Part shown: one piece after another, positions 18,320 to 28,221 of the stretch
How positions within the stretch are numbered: the first letter of the stretch is position 1
Layout: the number at the start of each line of letters is the position of its first letter
The notes under the pieces: model-generated
Database searches by the model: none
What the model was told of the DNA's origin: nothing
What the model saw: the letters and a program-made list of their open reading frames with translations, nothing else
Position numbers and translations under genes: made by a program
Assembly (NCBI GenBank): GCA_016720545.1
Contig: JADKKK010000002.1
Coordinates: 496,001 to 560,000, forward strand
DNA length: 64,000 nt
Direction of reading: 5' to 3'
Origin: Myxococcales bacterium
GTDB taxonomy: Bacteria > Myxococcota_A > Polyangia > Polyangiales > Polyangiaceae

Positions 18320-19629
18320 CCTCTCGGACCCTCGCCGCCGCGTCGGCCCTCGCGCTCGCAGGCGCCGCGTGCTCTACGCTCACGCCCGAGACAGCGAACG
18401 ACCGCGCGAACGCCGAGGTGCCGCTCTGGTTTCACCGGCCCATCGGCGCCATCAGCGTCGAGTTCGACAGCGCCGCGCTCGCGTGGGTCGCCGGCAATAC
18501 GCATGGAATTACGGCGGAGTCGCGCAAGGTGGGCGAGGCGTGGGAGCGCGGCAAGCCCGAGATCGACCCGCGCCGCCACCGGGTCTTCCTCGGCTCGTCC
18601 GATCACGGACTGTATGCGCTGCGCGCCGGCGACGGCAGCGTGATCTGGCGCTTCGAGACTCCGTCCGCCGTCCAGTCCGAGCCGCTCTACGACCCAGAAA
18701 TGGACACGGTGTATTTCGGCGCCCACGACGGCGCGCTCTACTGCGTCCGCGCGGCGACCGGCGAGCTCGTCTGGCGCCACGACAGCGGCGCCGAGGTGGC
18801 CAAGAAGCCGGTTCGCGATGGGGAAACGCTCTATTTCGCCAACGCGGCCGACACCCTCGTCGCGGTCGATCGACGCAGCGGCAAGACCCGGTGGCAGGCG
18901 CACCGGCAGCCCGCGCTGGGCATGGAGGTCGCGGGATACGCGGGCCCCACCTTCGACCGTGGGCTCGTGTACATGGCCTACAGCGACGGCCACGTGATGG
19001 CCTACGATGGCCGCGACGGCACCGAGAAGTGGGCGCCCGTCGACCTCGCGGCGGACGCTGAGCAGGGCGGCGAGGCCGTGCGCTACCTCGACGTCGACAC
19101 GACCCCCGTGGTCGACGACCTCCCGCAGGGCCGCGTCGTGTACGTCGCGAGCTACGCTGGCGGCGTGGTCGCCCTCGACGCGCACACCGGCTCGCGCGTG
19201 TGGACCAACGACAAGGCGCTCGGGGTCACCGACCTTTTGCTGTTCCGTGAGCCGGCGCACCGGGCCAAGGGGGATCCTCCAGGCGCACCGCTCATCCCTG
19301 AGCGTCGCGTCCTGATCGCCTCGAGCGCGAGCACCGGCCTCTGGGGGCTCGACCCCGCGTCGGGCGGGCGGATGCTCTGGCGAAACCGCGTCCCGGAGGG
19401 GGGCATCACGGCGCCCGTCGCCGTCGCGGGGGCGCTCCTCGTGGGGACGACCCGGTACGGAGCGTTCCTCGTGTCGCCGCTCAACGGGAAGGTCATCGAC
19501 GGCCTCGAGATGGGGGGTGGCTTCGCGCACACGCCCGCGGCCTACGGCACGCGCGCGTACCTCTTCTCGAACTCCGGACGCTTTTTGGGCCTCCACATCG
19601 CGCCTCCGCTGGAGATGCCCAAGCCCTGA
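18316..19629 (+). CDS. bamB: BamB-like beta-propeller lipoprotein
   Basis: A 437-residue lipoprotein with signal MTSRTLAAASALALAGAAC (Cys19). The mature part is built of PQQ-like blades: VFLGSSDHGLYALRAGDGSVIWRF, VYFGAHDGALYCVRAATGELVWRH, LYFANAADTLVAVDRRSGKTRWQA, VVYVASYAGGVVALDAHTGSRVW. This is the eight-bladed propeller fold of BamB, a BAM complex subunit facing the periplasm. Translation is coupled to the yfgM-like gene by ATGA. In E. coli der follows; here the unit ends and a convergent helicase gene follows after 700 bp. Confidence 0.85.
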   Translation: MTSRTLAAASALALAGAACSTLTPETANDRANAEVPLWFHRPIGAISVEFDSAALAWVAGNTHGITAESRKVGEAWERGKPEIDPRRHRVFLGSSDHGLYALRAGDGSVIWRFETPSAVQSEPLYDPEMDTVYFGAHDGALYCVRAATGELVWRHDSGAEVAKKPVRDGETLYFANAADTLVAVDRRSGKTRWQAHRQPALGMEVAGYAGPTFDRGLVYMAYSDGHVMAYDGRDGTEKWAPVDLAADAEQGGEAVRYLDVDTTPVVDDLPQGRVVYVASYAGGVVALDAHTGSRVWTNDKALGVTDLLLFREPAHRAKGDPPGAPLIPERRVLIASSASTGLWGLDPASGGRMLWRNRVPEGGITAPVAVAGALLVGTTRYGAFLVSPLNGKVIDGLEMGGGFAHTPAAYGTRAYLFSNSGRFLGLHIAPPLEMPKP

Positions 19630-19967
19630 CAAGGAAGGCGAAGGCCCGACCGCCATGGCCTCGCTCGCGGGCAGGTAGGGTCCGAGCGCCCGCGCGGGTG
19701 GGTGCCAGCGGCCTGCCTGGAAGGAGCGGCGAGCTGACCGACGTGCTCGGCCGGGTCAGCCGCTGGCCGGACCCCAAACATTGGCCCGCGTCGCGTGGCC
19801 CTGCGAAGCTGGTCGCTGGATGGACTTCGCTGCGTGGCACGCACGCAAGTCCTGAGAACGCCTCGATATTCACCCCGTTCACTTAGTTTACATAATGCAT
19901 CTTATGCGAATTTTGTAAGGGGCGGTGAGGGGTCCGCCCGGACGCCTCGCCGCGCGGCCCCTCCACA

Positions 19968-20042
19968 CCTCGTCGTCGGGTCCTGGCGGATCGCGCCTTC
20001 CTTCCACGGACGGTCCGGTCCTCGTCGTCGGGTCCTGGCGGA
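19968..20042. repeat. 23-bp direct repeat, period 52 bp
   Basis: Two exact copies (core CGTCGTCGGGTCCTGGCGGA) at 19968-19990 and 20020-20042. The 29-bp spacers do not match anything else in the window that was noticed, and no third copy was seen. Confidence 0.8.
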
Positions 20043-20311
20043 GGGTCGCGGCGTCGTCTCCCGCGGTCGTCGCCGGATGGCCGCGTTTCCGGGTCCCGTC
20101 ACGCAGGTGGCCCGCTCGCGATCCGGGCGCGCGGCTCCGTCCCCAGCCTCGGCGTCGCGGGCTGCGCCGGCGTTCGCGCGAGCCGGCCGGCTCGTGCGCG
20201 AGGGCGGCTTGCTTGTTGGCGATCTTGGCGAGCGGCTCTTGAAAGCGACCCGCGCTCACCTGCCGTCGGTTGGCTCGCAATCGACATTAGATACTGCCGC
20301 AAAACAGCTCG

Positions 20312-20327
20312 AAATCATGAATGATTT
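20312..20327 (-). terminator. AT hairpin after the helicase gene, weak terminator candidate
   Basis: A 7-bp inverted pair AAATCAT/ATGATTT with a 2-nt gap. On the minus strand it starts shortly after the helicase TAA and is followed by CGAGCTGTTTTG. The stem is weak and the T-run short. Confidence 0.35.
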
Positions 20328-20333
20328 AGCAAT

Positions 20334-22706
20334 TTACGGCGCCGCCGGAGCGCCCGTCAGCTCGAGGGCCTCCTCGACGAGCGGCGACGGTCGCTCGCTG
20401 GCCACGCACCAGAGTTGGTGCGCCGCGCGGGTGGCGCCGACGTAGAGGGTGTGGCGCGCCTGCGGGGTCGCGGGGTAGCTCGAAGCGGTGGTCTCGAGGA
20501 GCACGACCTCGTCGAACTCGAGGCCCTTGGTCTGCCGAACGTCGGTCACCTCGACGCCGGGCTCCCAGGCAAAGTCTTGCTTCGCGACGCGCCGCACGTT
20601 GGGCACCTCGGCCCGCACGAGCCCCTCGTAGTAGACCTGCGCCTGTTGCGGGAACCGCGCCACGACGGCCACGTTGGCGGCCGGCTCGGCGCGCGCGAGC
20701 TCCTTCAGCGACTCGGCCAGGAAGAGCACGGCCTCGCCCGGTGAGGCGAAGGTGAAGAGCTCCACGGGCGGGCCGTGCCGGGTGGCGATGGGCTCCGCTT
20801 CGTGCGCGAAGGGCCCGAGCACGCTCCGGGCGAAGGTCGTGATCTCCGCCGTGGAGCGGTAGCTCACGCGGAGCGGCGAGAGCGAGCGGGCCTCCACGCC
20901 GAGCTCCTCCAGCATGTGGTTCCAGTCGAACTCCCCGCGGTCGTCGCCGTCGTCCAGCATGCGCTGGGCCGTGTCGCCGGAGAGCGTGACCGAACCGTCG
21001 GCCCCGCCTGCAAGCTCGATGAGGACCCGCAGCTCGACCGGGCTCGCGTCTTGGACCTCGTCGACGAAGAGGTGCGCGACGCGCAGGGGCTTGCCCTCGC
21101 CGTCCGTCAGCGGGCCGCGGATGACCTGGTGGATACGGAGCAGGAGCGCGTGGTCCTCGGCGTCGAGCGACGGGGTCTCGCCGTCGCGCTCGCCCTCGTG
21201 ACGGATGCGCGCCTTGCGGACGCCCCACGCGTGGACCTGGTCGAGCTGCCCGGGTCCAAAGCTCGGCTCGCCGGCGAAGGCGCGACCGAGCAGCTCGCGG
21301 TTGGTGGTGAGCTCGTCCCAGGTCGCGAGCACGCTGCGGGTCTCTTTTCGGAGGTCGAGGCCGAGCTTCTCGACCGCGCCGCGGGTGACCTCGGGGAGGG
21401 TGTCGGCGGTGCCGATGTCCTTCGAGAACGTCCGCTTGCCGATGAGCCAGAGTCCGAGCGCGGTCGTGCGCGCGTCGGGCGCGCCTTTGCAGGCCGCGAA
21501 CGCTCGGATGACTCGGTCGCCGTCGGGCCACTTGGTCATGGTCGCCGCGACCTTGCGGTCGAGCCGCCCGTCGAGATCGCGGGCCAGCACGTCGAGAGCG
21601 CGCAGCATGCGGGCGCTCGCCTTGGCGCGGGAGACCACCGGCGGGGTGTCCTCCGCCACCTTCGACGGCAGCTTGGGGTAGAGCTCGAGGACCGCCCGAG
21701 AGGCCCACTTGGGGAACGTCGTGACGGGCACACCGTTGACGCCGAGCGACGGGAGGACCCGTCCGGTGTAGTGGACGAGCGCCTCGTTCGGCACGATCAC
21801 CAGCATGCGCTCCGGGCGAAAGCGCGACGGATCGGTCTCGGCGAGGTAGGCCACTCGGTGGAGACCGACGGTGGTCTTGCCGCTGCCCGCGCCGCCTTGG
21901 ATGGCCACGAGCGACGCGCCCGGGCGCGTGATGAGCTCGAACTGGTCCTTGTCGAGCAGCGCGGCGATCGCCGGGAGCTCCTTGTCTGTGCGCAGCTCGC
22001 CGTCGTGACCCACGCCGAGCCGCTTAGGGCCTGCGTCGCGTGGGGCGACGGTCCAGGCGCGCTCGGTCGCGAGGCGCGAAGCCCGAGGATCCAGGCGGCG
22101 CCAGCGCCCCTCCTTGCCGAGCATGAAGGTGCCTTGCGGCGACGCCACGCGCTTCAGCGCGCCATCGGCGATGGCCACGCTCCTGCGCGCGAGCACGCGA
22201 CCCTCGACCGCGCGATCCCCGAGGGTCTCCTCGTAGTCCTCCTCCTCGCCGTAGCGGTAGAAGATGCGGCTCACCGGGGCGTTGCGCCAATCGACGATGC
22301 GGAGGCCCGCGCGGGCGTCGAGGTACGACTTGGCGCCGACGAGCACGTCCCGGCGGCGCGGCTTCTTGTCGCCCTCGAACGACTCCTCGAGCCTCAGGTG
22401 GCCGAAGTACGGGCTCTTGCGATCGATGGCGCCGGACGTGCCCTTGCCGCGCTGGGCCCGCAGGGCCCCCAAGTTGTGCATTTGCTCGAGGAGCGCGGGG
22501 AGGTCCTCGGGCTTGGCGCACGCGATCTGCTCGCGCAGGTCGAGGAGCAGCGCGTCGTCCTCGGCGGGCGCGCTCGCGGCGCGGAGGGCGTCCGCGTCTT
22601 CCAGGAGGCCGCTCACGGTCGAGAGGAGCTTCAGCTCCTCCGCGACGATGCGGGCGCCTTCGGGATCATCTTCGAGGCCAGGGATCGAGGGCTCTGGATG
22701 GCGCAT
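20334..22706 (-). CDS. HelD-like superfamily 1 helicase (UvrD/Rep fold)
   Basis: A 790-residue SF1 ATPase. The N-terminal part lacks the start of UvrD and instead shows the HelD pattern: long helical head, then PYFGHLRLEESFEGDK and LRIVDWRNAPVSRIFYRY (about 99-151). Walker A is GGAGSGKTT (271-279), Walker B is LFVDEVQD, and late helicase motifs include SYRSTAEI and VTDVRQTKGLEFDEVVL. HelD proteins bind RNA polymerase and release stalled enzyme using ATP; they are best known in Firmicutes and actinobacteria, so the exact subfamily here (HelD, HelR or DNA helicase IV-like) is open. It is flanked by AT-rich patches and has palindromic operator-like sites upstream. Confidence 0.85.
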   Translation of the reverse strand: MRHPEPSIPGLEDDPEGARIVAEELKLLSTVSGLLEDADALRAASAPAEDDALLLDLREQIACAKPEDLPALLEQMHNLGALRAQRGKGTSGAIDRKSPYFGHLRLEESFEGDKKPRRRDVLVGAKSYLDARAGLRIVDWRNAPVSRIFYRYGEEEDYEETLGDRAVEGRVLARRSVAIADGALKRVASPQGTFMLGKEGRWRRLDPRASRLATERAWTVAPRDAGPKRLGVGHDGELRTDKELPAIAALLDKDQFELITRPGASLVAIQGGAGSGKTTVGLHRVAYLAETDPSRFRPERMLVIVPNEALVHYTGRVLPSLGVNGVPVTTFPKWASRAVLELYPKLPSKVAEDTPPVVSRAKASARMLRALDVLARDLDGRLDRKVAATMTKWPDGDRVIRAFAACKGAPDARTTALGLWLIGKRTFSKDIGTADTLPEVTRGAVEKLGLDLRKETRSVLATWDELTTNRELLGRAFAGEPSFGPGQLDQVHAWGVRKARIRHEGERDGETPSLDAEDHALLLRIHQVIRGPLTDGEGKPLRVAHLFVDEVQDASPVELRVLIELAGGADGSVTLSGDTAQRMLDDGDDRGEFDWNHMLEELGVEARSLSPLRVSYRSTAEITTFARSVLGPFAHEAEPIATRHGPPVELFTFASPGEAVLFLAESLKELARAEPAANVAVVARFPQQAQVYYEGLVRAEVPNVRRVAKQDFAWEPGVEVTDVRQTKGLEFDEVVLLETTASSYPATPQARHTLYVGATRAAHQLWCVASERPSPLVEEALELTGAPAAP

Positions 22707-23018
22707 GGAGGGGAAGCGTTATTCCCGACTCCGGCCCCCTTGCGCAAGGGTGGAGTGCACGGACCGAGTGCACCGGCAGCACCCCTCCGCGCGGGGCGCC
22801 CGCTCCCTCCCCTCCAGGACGCGTGGAACCTCTTGAGTTTACATATTATTCTCGCCGCCCGCGCTCGGCTCCGCGATCGGATCGGTGGGCCCGTCGCCGC
22901 GCACGGCGAGGCCGAAATCGAGGAGACGCGGGCGAAGGCCTCGCGAACCCCTTGGCAGCCCGTTGAACGCAGCCCGTGCCGATGCGGCGGCGCGCGGGCG
23001 ACGGGAGTTCACCAACCG
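22707..23018. promoter_or_regulatory. Helicase upstream region with palindromic operator-like sites
   Basis: A perfect 14-bp palindrome CCCTTGCGCAAGGG lies at 22737-22750, followed by two direct copies of GAGTGCAC at 22753-22760 and 22766-22773. An AT-rich patch near 22836-22850 reads AATAATATGTAAACT on the minus strand and could supply a -10 box. The rest up to the stop of the phosphodiesterase gene is unstructured. Confidence 0.45.
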
Positions 23019-23786
23019 TTAGAGCAGCAGCTCGTCGCCGAGGCGCGGAACGGCCAGGTTGGCGCCCCGGATCCTGGCGCACTCGCGCTCCACGCGCCCC
23101 TCGAAAATGGGCTTGATATGGTAGAGCAGCGTCGGCACGTCCTTCGGGGCGCGGAGCTTGCGCAGCTCGGCGTCGAGGGTCTCGGGGGTGTGGTGCCCGC
23201 TTACGCGCGCGAGCACGTGCTGCTCGTTCGGGAAGCTCACTTCCATGAGCAGGAGGTCGAGGCGGGGCAGCTCGTCGACCAGCTGCCAGAGGCGCGTCGT
23301 CGGGCCGGTGTCGCCGCTGTAGACGAGGGACTTCCCCTTGCGCTCGACGATGAACGCGCACGTCTCGATGGTGTGCGTGACGCACACCGCGCGCACGGTG
23401 AACCCCGCGATCTCGACGCGCACCTCGGGCTCGAGGGAGACGTACTCGATGGCTGGCGCCTTCGCGCTGGGAATGACGGCGAAATTCGGCCAGATGAGGT
23501 CGTTGAAGAAGTGCTTCTTCAGCACCCCGATCGTGAACTCGGTGCCGCACACGAGGAGCGGCGGCATGCCGCACTGCGCCCGGTTGTCGGCGATCGTGGC
23601 GAGATCACGGATGTGGTCGAGGTGCGCGTGGCTGACCAAGACCGCCTTGAGCTTGCACTGCGCCTTGACGTCGAGGCCGCTCGTGAGGGCCCCGGCGTCC
23701 ATGGCGAGCGTGCCGTCGAGCACGAACGCGCTCGTACGGTGTTTCGGTGTCTCGCCGCCATGGCACCCGGCTACGAAGAGCCGCAT
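23019..23786 (-). CDS. Class II 3',5'-cyclic nucleotide phosphodiesterase (metallo-beta-lactamase fold)
   Basis: A 255-residue MBL-fold hydrolase. Landmarks are SHAHLDHI (52-59, the HxHxDH zinc motif), VCVTHTIETCAFIVE, YSGDTGPT with the bridging Asp, MEVSFPN, and LYHIKPIFE with a late metal His. This order, with the H-T-I and the 'E.SFPN' segment, matches class II cAMP phosphodiesterases (yeast PDE1, Vibrio CpdP) more than lactamases or glyoxalases. It would lower cyclic AMP or cyclic GMP. No signal peptide is seen. It is in the same direction as groESL but about 190 bp downstream of it, after a hairpin. Confidence 0.8.
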   Translation of the reverse strand: MRLFVAGCHGGETPKHRTSAFVLDGTLAMDAGALTSGLDVKAQCKLKAVLVSHAHLDHIRDLATIADNRAQCGMPPLLVCGTEFTIGVLKKHFFNDLIWPNFAVIPSAKAPAIEYVSLEPEVRVEIAGFTVRAVCVTHTIETCAFIVERKGKSLVYSGDTGPTTRLWQLVDELPRLDLLLMEVSFPNEQHVLARVSGHHTPETLDAELRKLRAPKDVPTLLYHIKPIFEGRVERECARIRGANLAVPRLGDELLL

Positions 23787-23907
23787 CAGCGGCGCTCCAG
23801 TCGGCGGTGCGGAGTGAGAGAGCGCATCGAGATCGCGAGGTTAGCCTCCGTGTTTCGAGGAAGTCAAAATGCCCGCCTCTGCGCGGCCACTTTTTTCCAC
23901 AGCGAGA

Positions 23908-23937
23908 AGCCCCGCGGCGCTTGCGCTCCGCGGGGCT
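23908..23937 (-). terminator. GC-rich hairpin after groEL
   Basis: A 10-bp perfect stem AGCCCCGCGG with its complement around a 10-nt loop. On the minus strand it lies about 40 bp past the groEL stop and is followed only by TTCTCGCTG. A second shorter hairpin (CCAGGCG/CGCCTGG) lies between it and groEL. Confidence 0.5.
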
Positions 23938-23978
23938 CTCCCAGGCGTTCCAGGCGGAGCGCCTGGCATCGACCGGAC

Positions 23979-25664
<1,686 letters not shown>

Positions 25665-25707
25665 GGTGTCTCTCTTTTCGTGTCTTTCGTCGCGTTCGTC
25701 GTCCGGA

Positions 25708-25998
25708 TCACTTGTCGAAGACCGCGAGGATGTCTTCCTCGCGAAGAATCACGTGCTCTTCCCCGTCCAGCTTGACCTCGGTGCCCGAGTACTTGCCGAA
25801 CAGGATCTTGTCGCCGGCCTTCACGTCGAGCGCGATGACCTTGCCGTTGTTCAGGACTTTGCCGTTCCCGACGGCGATGACCATGCCCTCCAGCGGCTTC
25901 TCCTTCGCGGAGTCGGGGATGATGATCCCTCCCTTGGTCTTCTGCTCTTCGGCGGTGCGCTTGACCACGATGCGGTCGAGGAGCGGGCGAATCTTCAT
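25708..25998 (-). CDS. groES: Co-chaperonin GroES
   Basis: A 96-residue lid protein of the GroEL ring. It starts MKIRPLLDRIVVKRTAEEQ, includes the mobile loop KTKGGIIIPDSAKEKP with the GroEL-binding III, and ends EEDILAVFDK. The start is taken as ATG 25998; an in-frame ATG 15 bp upstream would add MQVYS, which is not part of the family. It is the first gene of the groES-groEL operon. Confidence 0.97.
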   Translation of the reverse strand: MKIRPLLDRIVVKRTAEEQKTKGGIIIPDSAKEKPLEGMVIAVGNGKVLNNGKVIALDVKAGDKILFGKYSGTEVKLDGEEHVILREEDILAVFDK

Positions 25999-26093
25999 GG
26001 AGTATACCTGCAAAGTTCAGTGGTTTCGGTGATGCGCGCCACGCTGTGGCGGTCGCGGCCCACCGCGCTCAGACGGGGGCTCGGGTGCGCTTG

Positions 26094-26120
26094 CTAGCAC
26101 TCGAACAGGACGAGTGCCAG
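26094..26120. promoter_or_regulatory. CIRCE operator (HrcA binding site) of groES-groEL
   Basis: CTAGCACTC, nine spacer bases, GAGTGCCAG. Against the consensus TTAGCACTC-N9-GAGTGCTAA the inner CACTC/GAGTG are perfect and the spacer is exactly 9. It lies about 96 bp upstream of groES and just downstream of a candidate -10 box, the usual position for HrcA repression. hrcA itself is not in this window. Confidence 0.92.
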
Positions 26121-26128
26121 CGGCCGGG

Positions 26129-26156
26129 AAGGTAATTCGGGCTGCGCGCGCGTCAA
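26129..26156 (-). promoter_or_regulatory. Sigma-70-like promoter of groES-groEL
   Basis: On the minus strand TTGACG (26151-26156) and TACCTT (26129-26134) with a 16-bp spacer. The CIRCE element begins 9 bp downstream of the -10 box and would cover the transcription start. Confidence 0.6.
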
Positions 26157-26225
26157 CCCTCGGGGCTCGTTTTCGGGCGAACCGGTCCGCTGCCGTCCCT
26201 CCGGCGCGCCCATGGCGGAATCGTG

Positions 26226-26253
26226 TTGACTTGCTTTCCGAGGCGAGTAAGTT
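26226..26253 (+). promoter_or_regulatory. Sigma-70-like promoter of the tRNA-Gln/tRNA-Glu unit
   Basis: TTGACT (26226-26231) and TAAGTT (26248-26253) with a 16-bp spacer, about 47 bp before the first tRNA. No other promoter-like pair is seen between here and the second tRNA. Confidence 0.55.
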
Positions 26254-26300
26254 GCGCGGCGTCGACGGGGGAAACCCCGCGGCGCGCTTCCCGCTTCTCT

Positions 26301-26371
26301 TGGGGAATCGTCTAATGGCAGGACAACGGATTCTGATTCCGTTTATCTAGGTTCGAATCCTAGTTCCCCAA
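26301..26371 (+). tRNA. tRNA-Gln (anticodon CTG)
   Basis: Acceptor TGGGGAA pairs perfectly with TTCCCCA; the anticodon loop is TTCTGAT with anticodon CTG (reads CAG); the T-arm is CTAGG-TTCGAAT-CCTAG. The T1-A72 pair is typical of bacterial tRNA-Gln. CCA is not encoded. It is followed after 40 bp by tRNA-Glu. Confidence 0.95.
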
Positions 26372-26411
26372 CTCAGTCGGTCGATCAGAACGTCCGACAG
26401 GCAGCGCAACC

Positions 26412-26483
26412 GGCCCCATCGTCTAGCGGTTAGGACATCGGCCTCTCACGCCGGTAACACGGGTTCAATTCCCGTTGGGGTCA
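26412..26483 (+). tRNA. tRNA-Glu (anticodon CTC)
   Basis: Acceptor GGCCCCA with TGGGGTC, D-arm GTCTAGCGGTTAGGAC, anticodon stem around CTCTCAC (anticodon CTC, reads GAG), T-arm ACGGG-TTCAATT-CCCGT. CCA is not encoded. It probably shares a transcript with tRNA-Gln; a terminator follows after about 33 bp. Confidence 0.95.
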
Positions 26484-26516
26484 CAAAGTGAGGCGGTTCG
26501 GGCGACCGAATCAAGG

Positions 26517-26560
26517 AGAAGGCTCGGTCCGCAACGCGGCGCCGGGCCTTCTGCTTTTTT
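26517..26560 (+). terminator. Rho-independent terminator after the tRNA pair
   Basis: An 11-bp stem AGAAGGCTCGG with CCGGGCCTTCT (one T:G pair) encloses a 14-nt loop and is followed by GCTTTTTT. This is the clearest intrinsic terminator in the window. Confidence 0.88.
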
Positions 26561-26617
26561 GGGGTCCATTCTCGAGCGCCGGGGAGCGTTCGCCCGTCGC
26601 GCGGCGTAGGCTGGCTC

Positions 26618-27244
26618 ATGAAACACGCTTCGCGCTTGGGGCTCGCGGCGGCCTTGGCGATCACGCTCGCCGCGCTGGCCGCTTCGTGCGGCGGCGCCGT
26701 GGATGGGGCGGTCGACGCGGCCACGGTCGACGCGGGCTCTCCCAACGCGATCGACGCGGGCTCTGCCAACGCGGTCGACGCGGGCTCTCCCGACGCGCGG
26801 CCCGACGCCACGCCCGACGCGGGGTTCACCGACCGCTGCGCGGCGCCATCCGACTGCGCCGCCTTGGGCGCGCCGCTCACAGTGAGCTATTGCAAGGGCT
26901 CGTCGTGGAGCTGCGTGCTCGGGCGCTGCACGTGGGAGTGCCGCGGCGGGCGCACCTGCACGAGAGACGCGGGCGGGTGCCTCGCGTGCGATCGAGGCGG
27001 CGGTGCGCTCCCCGAGCGCTCGTGCCCCGGCGACGTCTGCGTCGAGGGGCTCCTGCCACGCGACGGCGGCGGGGGCTCCGCGGAGGCGACCTGCGCCCGG
27101 GCCTTCCTCGTCGACGTCACGCGCTGCGAGGGAGAGGACGTGGCGCTCCGCACCGGCGAGACCTGCACCCTCCAGAGCCTCTTCACGGGCGCACCGCGCG
27201 GTGTGCTCCAGTGCGGCCCCTGCCAAACCGTGCTTGGCCCCTGA
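26618..27244 (+). CDS. Cysteine-rich lipoprotein with an 8-residue tandem repeat linker
   Basis: A 208-residue protein with lipoprotein signal ending SC (Cys24). After it comes a Val/Asp/Ala/Gly linker with three copies of an 8-residue unit (VDAGSPNA, IDAGSANA, VDAGSPDA), encoded by 24-bp tandem units near 26733-26800. The folded part has 16 cysteines in about 135 residues (SDC, SYC, SWSC, GRC, WEC, and so on), which suggests a disulfide-knotted surface domain. No family was recognised. Linkers of this sort after the lipid Cys recur in this window at 29191 and 54209. Confidence 0.75.
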   Translation: MKHASRLGLAAALAITLAALAASCGGAVDGAVDAATVDAGSPNAIDAGSANAVDAGSPDARPDATPDAGFTDRCAAPSDCAALGAPLTVSYCKGSSWSCVLGRCTWECRGGRTCTRDAGGCLACDRGGGALPERSCPGDVCVEGLLPRDGGGGSAEATCARAFLVDVTRCEGEDVALRTGETCTLQSLFTGAPRGVLQCGPCQTVLGP

Positions 27245-27277
27245 GCGGTCCGCGCCCCGCGTGCTAGGTCTCAGCCC

Positions 27278-28207
27278 ATGAGCTCCCGCTACCTCACCTC
27301 GCCGCGCGGCGCCGCGCTCGAGTCCCGCCTCTGGCCCACGGTCCGGCTCTTCGGCGGCCTGTTCGGGATCCCCGCGGGTTGTGGCGTGGTCATCGCCGTG
27401 TCTGCCGCGCTCGACGTGCCCATCGTCGCGGCGCTCGCGATCGGGGTGATGATCCTCTCGATGCTGACGGCGACCGTGCTGCAGTGGGTGTACATTTTCG
27501 GGTCGACGTCCCGGCTCAGGAAGGCGGAAGAGCACCTCCGCGGGGGGAGCCTCGCCGTCGCCGTGGGGCTCGCGCAGTGGGTCCTCGCGCGCGTGTTTCG
27601 CGCGGATTTTCGGACACGAGCGTTCTACGTGCTCGCGCTCGCGGCCGAACGAGCCGGCGATTTCGCGGACGCTGCGTATCTCTTCCGCTGCGCCATGAGG
27701 GCGCTCCCGGCCTTCGCGGGGAAGTCGCACGCCGTGCGCCTCCGCGCGCTCGCCGCGTCGCACGAGGCGTTCGCGCTGGCCGCGTGCGGCCGTGACGCCG
27801 AGGCGGAGCGCGCGCTCGCCGTGGCGCACGGTGCCCTGCCCCTCCTCGGGCAGCGTGGGCTGCTCGAGGCGCTCGACGACCCGGCGCTCGGGCCGCTGTC
27901 GATGAACGCGACGCTCTCCGACATCGAGGGTCGGCGCGATCCGCGCGCCGTCGCGACGCTGGCGGGCGCCCTGCTGGCGTGGAAGCGCCGCGATCCGCAG
28001 CGGGCACTCAACGCGTTCACCGGGGAGGCCCAGATGCTGTCCTACAACACCCTACCCCACGAGCAGCACCTGCTGGCGCGGCTCGAGGCCTCGTCGATCG
28101 CCATGCTCGGCGGCGCGCAGTACCGGGGCGGCGCCGTGGTGGGCGCGGGGAGCGTCGACCCCGCGACCGACGCGTGGGTCTCGGCCGTGCTTGGCCAAAC
28201 GAGCTGA
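27278..28207 (+). CDS. Predicted membrane protein with TPR-like helical region
   Basis: 309 residues. Two adjacent membrane helices lie at about 27-49 (LFGGLFGIPAGCGVVIAVSAA) and 50-74 (VAALAIGVMILSMLTATVLQW). The remainder, about 80-300, is Ala/Leu/Arg-rich with paired helices (AFYVLALAAERAGDFADAAYLF, AFALAACGRDAEAERALAVAH) that fit degenerate TPRs and should be cytoplasmic. The function is unknown. It starts about 33 bp after the cysteine-rich lipoprotein and ends 14 bp from the convergent hydrolase pseudogene. Confidence 0.7.
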   Translation: MSSRYLTSPRGAALESRLWPTVRLFGGLFGIPAGCGVVIAVSAALDVPIVAALAIGVMILSMLTATVLQWVYIFGSTSRLRKAEEHLRGGSLAVAVGLAQWVLARVFRADFRTRAFYVLALAAERAGDFADAAYLFRCAMRALPAFAGKSHAVRLRALAASHEAFALAACGRDAEAERALAVAHGALPLLGQRGLLEALDDPALGPLSMNATLSDIEGRRDPRAVATLAGALLAWKRRDPQRALNAFTGEAQMLSYNTLPHEQHLLARLEASSIAMLGGAQYRGGAVVGAGSVDPATDAWVSAVLGQTS

Positions 28208-28221
28208 TCGCTGGCTCGGCG

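Larger units (their letters stand above)
19630..20333. other. 704-bp convergent intergenic region with two AT-rich borders and a direct repeat
   Basis: Between the ends of bamB and the helicase gene. No gene is supported. Two AT-rich patches stand out: about 19867-19919 (contains AGTTTACATAATGCATC) and about 20280-20338. The GC-rich part between them holds a 23-bp perfect direct repeat. Near the helicase end, AAATCAT-GA-ATGATTT (20312-20327) forms a 7-bp AT hairpin 6 bp past the helicase stop. Confidence 0.6.

Noticed and set aside
19888..20280. A 130-codon minus-strand frame in the bamB-helicase gap
   Set aside because: Arg/Pro-rich, no ribosome site, and the in-frame repetition comes from the 23-bp direct repeat; treated as non-coding.
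23881..23900. The run TTTTTT near 23891 as a plus-strand terminator
   Set aside because: No hairpin precedes it on the plus strand and no plus-strand gene ends there.
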